Below, piece by piece: positions 8,663 to 15,121 of a stretch of 64,000 nucleotides of DNA. Both the position numbers and the translations under genes were made by a program. Source of the DNA: Sulfurimonas sp. HSL-1656. GTDB lineage: Bacteria; Campylobacterota; Campylobacteria; Campylobacterales; Sulfurimonadaceae. The notes under the pieces are model-generated. The model saw only the letters and a program-made list of their open reading frames with translations, was not told where the DNA came from and did not search any database. The DNA lies in the NCBI RefSeq assembly GCF_039645585.1, contig NZ_CP147915.1, forward strand, positions 868,001 through 932,000, written 5' to 3'. Positions within the stretch are counted from its first letter, which is position 1, and every line of letters starts with the position of its first letter.

Positions 8663-9157
8663 ATGAAAGAGATTCTTTATGCGCCGTGGCGCACGGACTA
8701 TATCAGCGGGCAGACGATCGAAGGGTGCGTTTTCTGCCATATCAGCGAACATGCCGACGCCGACGCCGAACTGCATGTCCTCTATCGCGACGAACACTGC
8801 TTTGTCGTCATGAACCGCTACCCCTACACACCCGGCCATTTCATGATCATCCCCCACGTTCATACGGATGCGCTTGAAACACTGGCGCCCGAGGCGTGGC
8901 TGCGGATCAGCGCCCTGGCGCAGCAGGGGGTGCGTATGCTCAAAGAGGGGTTCGGCGCACAGGGCGTCAATATCGGCATGAACCTCGGAAAAGCCGGCGG
9001 GGCGGGGATTGCCGAACATATTCACCTGCACCTCGTACCGCGCTGGGAGCGGGATACGAACTTTATTACCGCCGTGGCCGGGACCCGGGTCTATTCGACG
9101 GATTTCGAACGGATCTACCGCCGGCTGCTGGAACTGGCTCCGCGCTATTTCGTGTGA
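8663..9157 (+). CDS. HIT family nucleotide hydrolase
   Basis: A 164-residue histidine-triad protein. The triad is His119-x-His121-x-His123 followed by LVPRW, and the N-terminal LYAPWR...CVFC segment matches the AP4A-hydrolase-like branch common in Campylobacterota. It would cleave dinucleoside polyphosphates or nucleoside phosphoramidates in the cytoplasm. The frame is open back to 8426, but homologues begin near LYAPWR, so ATG 8663 is chosen (8639 and 8645 are alternatives). A TATACT lies only 7 bases before this ATG. A HIT gene also follows murF in Helicobacter; here other genes are inserted between them. Confidence 0.9.
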   Translation: MKEILYAPWRTDYISGQTIEGCVFCHISEHADADAELHVLYRDEHCFVVMNRYPYTPGHFMIIPHVHTDALETLAPEAWLRISALAQQGVRMLKEGFGAQGVNIGMNLGKAGGAGIAEHIHLHLVPRWERDTNFITAVAGTRVYSTDFERIYRRLLELAPRYFV

Positions 9158-9270
9158 CATCCGGCCTCGATATTTTTGTGAGATAAAAAAAGTTTGATTT
9201 CTTGTTTAATTTTATGTTCAATAGATATCAGATAGCATAGTGCAATCTATATGTGAAAGTGGGTATATCC

Positions 9271-9780
9271 ATGAAAGCAGTAATCGCAGCCCTGACATTT
9301 CTGATGTGGACGGCGCTTTTTGCGGCCGAAGGGGAAGCATCGACGAAGACGAGCACGGTCAACTGGTATAAAATGGCTGCCTCGCAGGGAAATGCGGAAG
9401 CGCAGTTCTACCTCGGCGTAATGTACAGCCGGGGTGCCGGCGTGACCAAGAACGATGACCTCGCGGTCTACTGGTATAAAAAAGCCGCGGCACAGGAACA
9501 TGCGGAGGCGCAGTTGAACCTGGGCTATATGTATGAAACCGGCAACGGCGTCAAAAAGAATTACGGCGAAGCGGTGCAGTGGTACCAGCGCGCGGCGGAC
9601 AACGGCAGCACGGTGGCGATGAACAACCTCGGGATCATGCACATGATGGGTCTGGGGGTCAAAAAAGACAGCACCAAAGCCTACCGTTACTGGCGCAAGG
9701 CGGCCCAGAAGGGCAATAACAACGCCTGGGACAACATTGAAAAACTGCGCCGCCTTGAGCCGCAGGCCTGCCTTGACTGA
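9271..9780 (+). CDS. secreted Sel1-repeat protein
   Basis: A 169-residue protein with a signal peptide (about 20 residues, ending FAAE) followed by three to four Sel1/TPR-like repeats, each carrying the pattern A-x-A-Q-x-x-L-G-x-M-Y...G-V-x-K-x, from about residue 35 to 160. Such repeats form a helical solenoid for protein-protein contact in the periplasm or outside the cell. ATG 9271 starts the signal peptide; a GTG at 9253 is also in frame. An AT-rich stretch at 9180-9250 probably contains its promoter. No partner can be assigned. Confidence 0.85.
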   Translation: MKAVIAALTFLMWTALFAAEGEASTKTSTVNWYKMAASQGNAEAQFYLGVMYSRGAGVTKNDDLAVYWYKKAAAQEHAEAQLNLGYMYETGNGVKKNYGEAVQWYQRAADNGSTVAMNNLGIMHMMGLGVKKDSTKAYRYWRKAAQKGNNNAWDNIEKLRRLEPQACLD

Positions 9781-9798
9781 GGCTTGAAGGAGTAACGC

Positions 9799-10128
9799 TT
9801 GACATCCGTATTGCTTGAATTTTCCATGTTCCCCACCAGCGGCGACTGCCGGGACGGTGCCTCCGTCTCCGCCTATGTCAGCCGCATCATCGATATGATC
9901 GACCGCAGCGGGCTGCCCTACCAGCTCACCCCGATGGGAACCATTGTCGAGACGGGAAGCGTCAAAGAGGCGCTTGCCGTCGTGGAGAAAGCCTACGATG
10001 TCCTGGGCGAGGAGTGCGAACGGGTCTATTCGTCGCTGAAACTTGATATCCGGAAAGGCAAAGCAGGGCGCTTAAAAGGGAAGATCGATTCCGTACAGCG
10101 GGAGTTGGGCAGGGACGTCAGCCACTGA
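9799..10128 (+). CDS. MTH1187/YkoF-type thiamine-binding protein
   Basis: A 109-residue protein of the UPF0045/MTH1187 family. The family pattern is clear: SVLLEFSMFPT at the start, SAYVSRIIDMI, and PYQLTPMGTIVETGS in the middle. Members form small ferredoxin-like oligomers that bind thiamine or a related pyrimidine. The start is a TTG at 9799 with AAGGAGT upstream; no ATG fits. It follows the Sel1 gene by 18 bases and ends at a hairpin shared with the converging small membrane gene. Confidence 0.85.
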   Translation: MTSVLLEFSMFPTSGDCRDGASVSAYVSRIIDMIDRSGLPYQLTPMGTIVETGSVKEALAVVEKAYDVLGEECERVYSSLKLDIRKGKAGRLKGKIDSVQRELGRDVSH

Positions 10129-10159
10129 CTGCTGCCGAAGCGAACCGGGTGTGAATTCA

Positions 10160-10184
10160 GGTATACGGGCTTTACCCGAATACC
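10160..10184. terminator. bidirectional hairpin between converging genes
   Basis: An inverted repeat with arms GGTATACGGG and CCCGAATACC (one A/A mismatch) around a CTTTA loop. It lies between the ends of two converging genes, so it probably ends transcripts from both sides. There is no strong T-run. Confidence 0.55.
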
Positions 10185-10200
10185 GTAGCGATCAGGAAAA

Positions 10201-10410
10201 TCATCCGTTTCCGTCGTGGTCGTGTTCGGCGTGGTGCGCGTGAAGCTCCATCGTAATACCCGAATGGATGAAGAGTGCGAAAGCGATCACCGTATAGATC
10301 AGTTTGCCCGTTGTGTCTCCCATCATGCTCCAGACAATCCCGAAAACGAATGCGACTGAAAAGATGATAAACCAGTTGCGGTCGCGCTGAAACTGCGTTA
10401 AATCCTTCAT
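10201..10410 (-). CDS. small two-helix membrane protein with His-rich tail
   Basis: A 69-residue protein. After a charged N-terminus (QFQRDRNW) come two hydrophobic helices at about residues 13-30 and 36-53, then a tail rich in His and Asp (HAHHAEHDHDG) that could bind a metal. No family was recognised. It is on the same strand as, and downstream of, the cytochrome c lipoprotein and the 30-residue membrane peptide, so it may belong to a small respiratory operon. The ATG is preceded by GAGGGTTTTCAC, a plausible ribosome site. Confidence 0.65.
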   Translation of the reverse strand: MKDLTQFQRDRNWFIIFSVAFVFGIVWSMMGDTTGKLIYTVIAFALFIHSGITMELHAHHAEHDHDGNG

Positions 10411-10450
10411 GTGAAAACCCTCCTCAGTGTGAAAGAAAAATAAGTATAAC

Positions 10451-10543
10451 CTATTTTTTCTTGCGGGTCAGCACGTAGAGGAAGATCGCACCGATGACGA
10501 GAAAAATGACGAGTTTGATCTGGGTCTCTTCCATCGTCTGCAT
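10451..10543 (-). CDS. 30-residue single-helix membrane peptide
   Basis: A very short frame reading MQTMEETQIK, then one hydrophobic helix (LVIFLVIGAIFLYVL), then TRKKK. It starts 9 bases after the stop of the cytochrome c gene with TGAGGT just upstream. The layout (acidic head, one helix, basic tail) is that of small subunits such as CcoQ that accompany redox complexes. It is probably a real, translationally coupled gene, but the sequence match to a known family is not strong enough to name it. Confidence 0.5.
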   Translation of the reverse strand: MQTMEETQIKLVIFLVIGAIFLYVLTRKKK

Positions 10544-10552
10544 GGCCGGACC

Positions 10553-11044
10553 TCAGTGCGTTTTAACGTAGAGGTTGGCGATGTATTCGGAGAGGGCCTC
10601 GACCTGGACCGGGCTCAGCTCTTTGACCTGGTTCTGCATCAGGGTCTTCATGGCACCGCCGTAGGTGCCTTTCTGGTAGCCGATGATGGCGTCGGCGATG
10701 CGCTTGCTCTCCCACTCGCCGATGACGGCGGACTGGTTCAGTGCCATTTTCTCGGCGTGGTTGCCGTGGCAGGCGGCGCACTTCTGGAAGAGTTCGGCCG
10801 GAGCGGCTTCGGCGACGGGTGCGCTTTCCGCTGCCGGGGCCGCTGCAGGTGCCGTTTCGGCAACAGGCGCCGCCGGCGCGACAGAGGTGTTGTCTGCAAC
10901 TTCCGCTACCGGTGCCGGGGTGGCTGCCGGCGCAGGCGTTTCAACGGGGGCTGCGGCTTGGGGTGTGGCCTCGGGCTGTGTCTTCGGTGAATCGTTACAG
11001 CCGGCGAGCAGGAGTAGGGCGGCTGTAAAAGCAATGGTTCTCAT
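10553..11044 (-). CDS. lipoprotein c-type cytochrome (class I)
   Basis: A 163-residue monohaem cytochrome. The lipobox LLAGC puts the lipidated Cys at residue 16. A low-complexity linker of Ala, Pro, Glu and Val spans about 20-82 and would hold the haem domain away from the membrane. The haem site is Cys89-Ala-Ala-Cys92-His93, and a Met in the MKTLMQNQ segment is a likely sixth ligand, as in cytochrome c553-like proteins. The frame extends upstream to 11140, but ATG 11044 starts the signal peptide. A Crp/Fnr gene lies directly upstream with a 16-base palindrome between. Confidence 0.88.
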   Translation of the reverse strand: MRTIAFTAALLLLAGCNDSPKTQPEATPQAAAPVETPAPAATPAPVAEVADNTSVAPAAPVAETAPAAAPAAESAPVAEAAPAELFQKCAACHGNHAEKMALNQSAVIGEWESKRIADAIIGYQKGTYGGAMKTLMQNQVKELSPVQVEALSEYIANLYVKTH

Positions 11045-11137
11045 CAAAGGGAGCCTTTTTAAAAAGATGCCGCCATTGTACACTGTTAGAGCATTTGGGT
11101 CAAAGGTGCGGATGAAGTTTGTTCCGCTGTATAAATT

Positions 11138-11153
11138 CACTTTAAGTAAAGTG
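11138..11153. promoter_or_regulatory. 16-base palindrome upstream of the cytochrome gene
   Basis: CACTTTA-AG-TAAAGTG, a perfect 7-base inverted repeat, overlaps the stop codon of the Crp/Fnr gene and lies 94 bases before the cytochrome start. Its size and symmetry suit a dimeric helix-turn-helix protein. It differs from the classical FNR box (TTGAT-N4-ATCAA). Confidence 0.4.
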
Positions 11154-11774
11154 CGTAGTTTCGGGGCATTGGAGCAGTTCGATCATGCCCCGGTGCAGCG
11201 TGACGATTCCGTTGTGCTCGAACTCTTTGAGCAGGCGGCTGATCACCTCCCGCGATGAGCCGAGGTGTGCGGCGAGTTTTTCATGGGTGATGGGGATTCG
11301 GCGTATATTCTGGGCCTGCAGCCACTCCAGAAGGCGGTCGTCGAGTTTCTTGAAACGCACATCCTCGACCAGCCCTGCCATGCATTCGAGCCGCCTGGCA
11401 AAGAGGGCGAAAATATAGTCCTGGTAAACAGCTTCGGCCGTATAGAGCCGCTTGACGACGTCGGCGGGAAAAAGATAGCCGCTGATCGGCCCGTCGGCGA
11501 CGGCGGTTCCGATGGCGGGGGTGTCGGTAAAGGCGCTGTTGAGGTTGACGTTGCACTGTTCGCCGGGGCCGAGGAAATAGAGGGTGATCTCCTGTCCCGA
11601 CTCATGCTGCCGGAAGACGCGGACGTTCCCCTCGGTGAGAAAAAGGATCTCCCTGCAGCGGTCCCCCTGCCGGAAGAGTTCCATGCCTCCCTCAAGCCGG
11701 ATCGCCCCGGCGTGGGCGTCGATCAGTTTTCTGGAATCACGTCCGAGGCGGCCGTAGCAGGGGAAGCATTCCAT
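11142..11774 (-). CDS. Crp/Fnr family transcription regulator
   Basis: A 210-residue regulator. Residues ~20-115 form a cyclic-nucleotide-binding-like beta barrel (EGGMELFRQGD...YFLGPGEQCNVN), and 160-195 a winged helix whose recognition helix SSREVISR carries the Glu176-x-x-Ser179-Arg180 pattern of FNR proteins. Only a CFPC pair sits at the N-terminus, so a classical four-Cys FeS cluster is not evident. The longer frame to 12482 runs antisense to the neighbouring aminotransferase gene; ATG 11774 has a good AAAGGA site. It probably controls the downstream cytochrome gene and may respond to oxygen, NO or redox state (inference). Confidence 0.9.
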   Translation of the reverse strand: MECFPCYGRLGRDSRKLIDAHAGAIRLEGGMELFRQGDRCREILFLTEGNVRVFRQHESGQEITLYFLGPGEQCNVNLNSAFTDTPAIGTAVADGPISGYLFPADVVKRLYTAEAVYQDYIFALFARRLECMAGLVEDVRFKKLDDRLLEWLQAQNIRRIPITHEKLAAHLGSSREVISRLLKEFEHNGIVTLHRGMIELLQCPETTHFT

Positions 11775-11843
11775 CACGTTCCTTTCGGGGGTTCGGGCCC
11801 CCCGGTGCTGCAAAAGTATAGCAGATTCTAATGGGCCGCAAAG

Positions 11844-11849
11844 TATAAT
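11844..11849 (+). promoter_or_regulatory. -10 box (TATAAT) for the dapC-murC-mutS2 operon
   Basis: TATAAT 25 bases before the ATG at 11874, followed by an A-rich leader. It lies in the 99-base divergent gap between the Crp/Fnr gene and the aminotransferase. Confidence 0.6.
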
Positions 11850-11873
11850 AGAGCAAAAAAAATCAGGACGAGA

Positions 11874-13013
11874 ATGCAGTTTGAATCCTACCCGTTCGAA
11901 AAACTGAGTGCCCTGCTCGATCCCATCGAGCCCAACAGTGCCTACGCCCCGCTGACACTGACCATCGGGGAGCCGCAGTTCGAGACCCCTGCCTTTATCC
12001 GCAACGCGCTGTGCGGCAGTGCCGATACGCTGCGCCGTTACCCGAAAACGGCGGGCGAAGAGATCCTTAACGGCGCCATGCGCGATTTCGTCGCCCGCCG
12101 TTTCGGGGTGACGCTGGCAAACGATCAGCTCGTCTCCAGCTTCGGGACCCGGGAAGTCCTTTTCAATTTCCCGCAGTACCTGCTGTTCGACAAGCCCGAT
12201 CCGGTCATGACTTTTACGAACCCCTTCTACCAGATCTATGAAGGGGCCGCGATCGCGAGCCGCGCGAAGGTAAATTACCTCAACCTCGATGCCTCCAACG
12301 GGTTCAAACCGCAGGTCGACCCGGCGGTGCTTCGGGCCAGCAACCTGGTGATCCTCAATTTCCCGAACAACCCCACCAGCAGCTGCCTCTCCGTCGAAGA
12401 GCTCGGGGAATGGGTCAAGCTGGCGCTGGAGTACGATTTCGTCCTCCTCAACGACGAGTGCTACAGCGAGATCTATCCGCATGAAGCCCCGGCAGGCATC
12501 CTCGAGGCGAGTGCCGCCGTCGGCAACACGGCGTTCAAGAACGTGCTGGCGCTCAACTCCATCTCCAAACGCTCCAGCGCGCCGGGGCTGCGCAGCGGCT
12601 TCCTAGCCGGGGATGCAACGATCCTCGAAGGGTACCGCCAGTACCGCACCTATATCGGCTGCGCCTCGCCGCTGCCGCTGCAGACGGCCGCGGCGGCGGC
12701 CTGGGCGGATGAAGCCCATGTCGCAGAGGCCCGGGCCGTTTACCGTGCGAACTTCGAGATCGCGCGGGAGATCCTCGGCACGGAGGTTCCGGAGGCGACT
12801 TTCTACCTTTGGCTGGAAGTGGACGATGCCATCGCCTTTACCGAAAAGCTCTACCGTGACTACAACCTGAAGGTTCTGCCGGGTGAATACCTGGCACGCA
12901 CCGACCTCAACGGCAACAACCCGGGAAGAGGGCGTATCCGTATCGCCCTCGTCGAGAGCCCGGAACGCACGCGCATGGCGCTCGAACGCATCAAGGAGGC
13001 GATGAATGGATAA
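11874..13013 (+). CDS. dapC: succinyldiaminopimelate aminotransferase-type enzyme
   Basis: A 379-residue class I/II PLP aminotransferase. Visible parts: TLTIGEPQFETP at the N-terminus, NFPNNPTSS near residue 163, the NDECYSEIY segment with the PLP-ring Asp/Tyr, the Schiff-base Lys232 in SISKRSSAPGLRSGF, and a C-terminal RIRIAL Arg for the substrate carboxylate. In Campylobacterota this type sits next to murC and is assigned to the DapC step of lysine/diaminopimelate synthesis, which supplies peptidoglycan. It heads a run of five coupled genes. Exact substrate is inferred from context. Confidence 0.85.
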   Translation: MQFESYPFEKLSALLDPIEPNSAYAPLTLTIGEPQFETPAFIRNALCGSADTLRRYPKTAGEEILNGAMRDFVARRFGVTLANDQLVSSFGTREVLFNFPQYLLFDKPDPVMTFTNPFYQIYEGAAIASRAKVNYLNLDASNGFKPQVDPAVLRASNLVILNFPNNPTSSCLSVEELGEWVKLALEYDFVLLNDECYSEIYPHEAPAGILEASAAVGNTAFKNVLALNSISKRSSAPGLRSGFLAGDATILEGYRQYRTYIGCASPLPLQTAAAAAWADEAHVAEARAVYRANFEIAREILGTEVPEATFYLWLEVDDAIAFTEKLYRDYNLKVLPGEYLARTDLNGNNPGRGRIRIALVESPERTRMALERIKEAMNG

Positions 13014-13491
13014 GACTGAAGCCCTGAAAGAAAAAATCCTCAAGGCGCAGGAGGCGGCGGATATCGCCGGCCTCTACGTGCTGGAGCAGGAAGCGAACGA
13101 GTGTTTTGACGAGCAGACGCTGATCGCCTATTACGCCAACATTCTCGACCTGGCGCTGGAAAACCTGACCGACGCCCTGGGGAGCGCACGCCGTATGCAG
13201 ATGACCGAGGTCAAGGACTTCGCCACGCTGCGGGCCCTTTACGAGTATGCCGTCGAGCACTACAGCGCGGGCAAAGCGTCAGATGCGGCGGCGCTCTTCG
13301 AGATCCTTGCGGGCCTCAGCGACGACGCGCGCTTTTCCGAGGCGATGACGCAGCACCAGGGCTTTGCAGAACGGCTCCCCGATTTCGGACAGTTCCTGGA
13401 TGACGCGGCAGACCTGGAAGCAACCCAGCGCAACGGGACCTTCTACATCAGTGCGTTCCGCACCGACGGGAACGGGACGGGCGAATCGTGA
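13006..13491 (+). CDS. conserved hypothetical protein between dapC and murC
   Basis: A 161-residue soluble, acidic, mostly helical protein with no signal peptide. Its N-terminus overlaps dapC by 8 bases and its end overlaps the murC start by 4, so it is locked into the wall-precursor operon. Helical hairpins rich in Ala, Glu and Asp (for example EYAVEHYSAGKASDAAALFEIL) look like a TPR-like fold. No known family was recognised and no function is proposed. Confidence 0.75.
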   Translation: MDKTEALKEKILKAQEAADIAGLYVLEQEANECFDEQTLIAYYANILDLALENLTDALGSARRMQMTEVKDFATLRALYEYAVEHYSAGKASDAAALFEILAGLSDDARFSEAMTQHQGFAERLPDFGQFLDDAADLEATQRNGTFYISAFRTDGNGTGES

Positions 13492-14795
13492 AGATCCATT
13501 TTATCGGCATCGGTGGGATCGGCATCTCCGGTCTCGCGCAGTACATGGACCACAAGGGCAACACGGTCAGCGGCAGCGACATCGCCGACAACCGTATCGT
13601 CAAACAGCTCCGCTCCAAAGGGATCGCCATTACCATTCCCCACGACGCGAGCGCGATCACGGATCAGGACCTTGTGGTGCATTCGGCCATCATCAAACCG
13701 ACCAATGTCGAAGTGATAGCGGCGCAGGAAAAAGGGATCGAGGTGCTGCCGCGCCGTGAAGCGCTGCTGCGCATTCTCCAGGATAAAGAGGTCTACGCCG
13801 TGGCCGGTGCGCACGGCAAGAGTACGACCTCGGCGATCCTCGCGGCGATCATGGAAGGTTCCGCCATCATCGGGGCCGAGTCCAAGGCTTTCGGTTCCAA
13901 CGTCCGGTACGACGATACGAACGAACGGCTCATTTTCGAAGCGGATGAAAGTGACGGCAGTTTTCTCAACTCCAACCCCTACTGTGCCATCGTGACCAAT
14001 GCCGAACCGGAGCACATGGAGTATTACGAGTACGACTACGAACGCTTCTATGACGCCTACCGTCGCTTTATCGCTTCTGCTGCGATCCGCGTGATCAACG
14101 CGGAAGACGAATTTCTCGGGACGATCGAAGGGGATGCGATCCGGCTTTATCCCAGCCGCGATATCTCCGAGGTCGAATACGTGCTGCACGACGGGGAGCC
14201 GCATACGCGTTTCCGCCTGAAAGCGCTTGGGACGTTCGACGTCTGGGGCTTCGGCGAGCATATCGCCCTGGATGCGGCGCTGGCGATCCTTGCCGCGGCA
14301 GAGACGATGCCGGTCGAGACGGTACGCGAACGTATCCTCGGATACCGGGGGATCAAAAAGCGCTTTGATATCATCGACAGCCGCGGCGGCTGCGTGCTGA
14401 TCGACGATTACGGCCACCATCCCACGGAGATCGCGGCGACGATGGCATCGGCACGGACCTACGCCCGCATGCTGGGCCTGGAGTCGGTGACGGCCGTCTG
14501 GCAGCCGCACAAATACTCCCGCACCATCGATAACCTCGAGGCGTTTTCCCACTGCTTCGAAGGGGTGGACCGCCTGATCATCCTGCCGGTATGGGCGGCG
14601 GGGGAAGAGCCCCGCATCATCGATTTCGAAGGGGTGTTCGCCGCGTACAGCCCGCTGCTGGCCGACCGGGTTAAACGCCGGGGCTGCGGCCTGGAGGTCC
14701 TGAAAGAGGATACAATGGTGCAGCAGCTGGAATCGGGCCTGATCATCGGGTTCGGTGCCGGCGATATCACCTACCAGCTCCGGGGAGAAAAATGA
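13488..14795 (+). CDS. murC: UDP-N-acetylmuramate--L-alanine ligase
   Basis: MurC, 435 residues, adds L-Ala to UDP-MurNAc with ATP in the cytoplasm, the first amino acid step of the stem peptide. The N-terminal Rossmann motif FIGIGGIGISGLAQ is at residues 4-17; the P-loop GAHGKST is near 107; EADESDGSF and the late DDYGHHPTEI motif with the conserved His pair are present. The GTG start overlaps the previous gene. The length is slightly short compared with enterobacterial MurC but usual for Campylobacterota. Confidence 0.96.
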   Translation: MKIHFIGIGGIGISGLAQYMDHKGNTVSGSDIADNRIVKQLRSKGIAITIPHDASAITDQDLVVHSAIIKPTNVEVIAAQEKGIEVLPRREALLRILQDKEVYAVAGAHGKSTTSAILAAIMEGSAIIGAESKAFGSNVRYDDTNERLIFEADESDGSFLNSNPYCAIVTNAEPEHMEYYEYDYERFYDAYRRFIASAAIRVINAEDEFLGTIEGDAIRLYPSRDISEVEYVLHDGEPHTRFRLKALGTFDVWGFGEHIALDAALAILAAAETMPVETVRERILGYRGIKKRFDIIDSRGGCVLIDDYGHHPTEIAATMASARTYARMLGLESVTAVWQPHKYSRTIDNLEAFSHCFEGVDRLIILPVWAAGEEPRIIDFEGVFAAYSPLLADRVKRRGCGLEVLKEDTMVQQLESGLIIGFGAGDITYQLRGEK

Positions 14796-15121
14796 GTTAC
14801 CTCTACATCGTCGCCGTCATCGCGCTGCTGTATGCGGGGATGCACTTCTTTACCGAGCTCTCCCACCGCCAGAAGCTCTCAATGGCCGGCGTGCTGCTGC
14901 TGATCATCGCGGGGGGCGTGGCCTGGAACCAGTCGGTCGATGCGCAGCAGGAGCATGTCCGTGCCGTCATTTTGAAGTTCAACCAGCACCAGACGCTTGA
15001 GTGCAGGGGGGTGGAGGTCAATGATCGTACCTTTACCCTCAGCGTCGGGACCCAGAGCTTCATCGCCCACGCGGGGACGCCCCATGCCGGGCAGATTTTC
15101 GACGCCGCAGGGTGCCGATGA
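14792..15121 (+). CDS. small membrane protein between murC and mutS2
   Basis: A 109-residue protein with two hydrophobic helices at about 3-18 and 30-46, followed by a ~60-residue tail that should be outside the membrane and contains two Cys (ECRGVEV, AAGCR). ATGA overlaps couple it to both murC and mutS2. A small protein occupies this position in Helicobacter as well. No function is known to me. Confidence 0.7.
   Translation: MSYLYIVAVIALLYAGMHFFTELSHRQKLSMAGVLLLIIAGGVAWNQSVDAQQEHVRAVILKFNQHQTLECRGVEVNDRTFTLSVGTQSFIAHAGTPHAGQIFDAAGCR

Noticed and set aside
11775-12482. N-terminal extension of the Crp/Fnr frame
   Set aside because: It is antisense to dapC and has no similarity to a sensor domain; a good ribosome site precedes ATG 11774.
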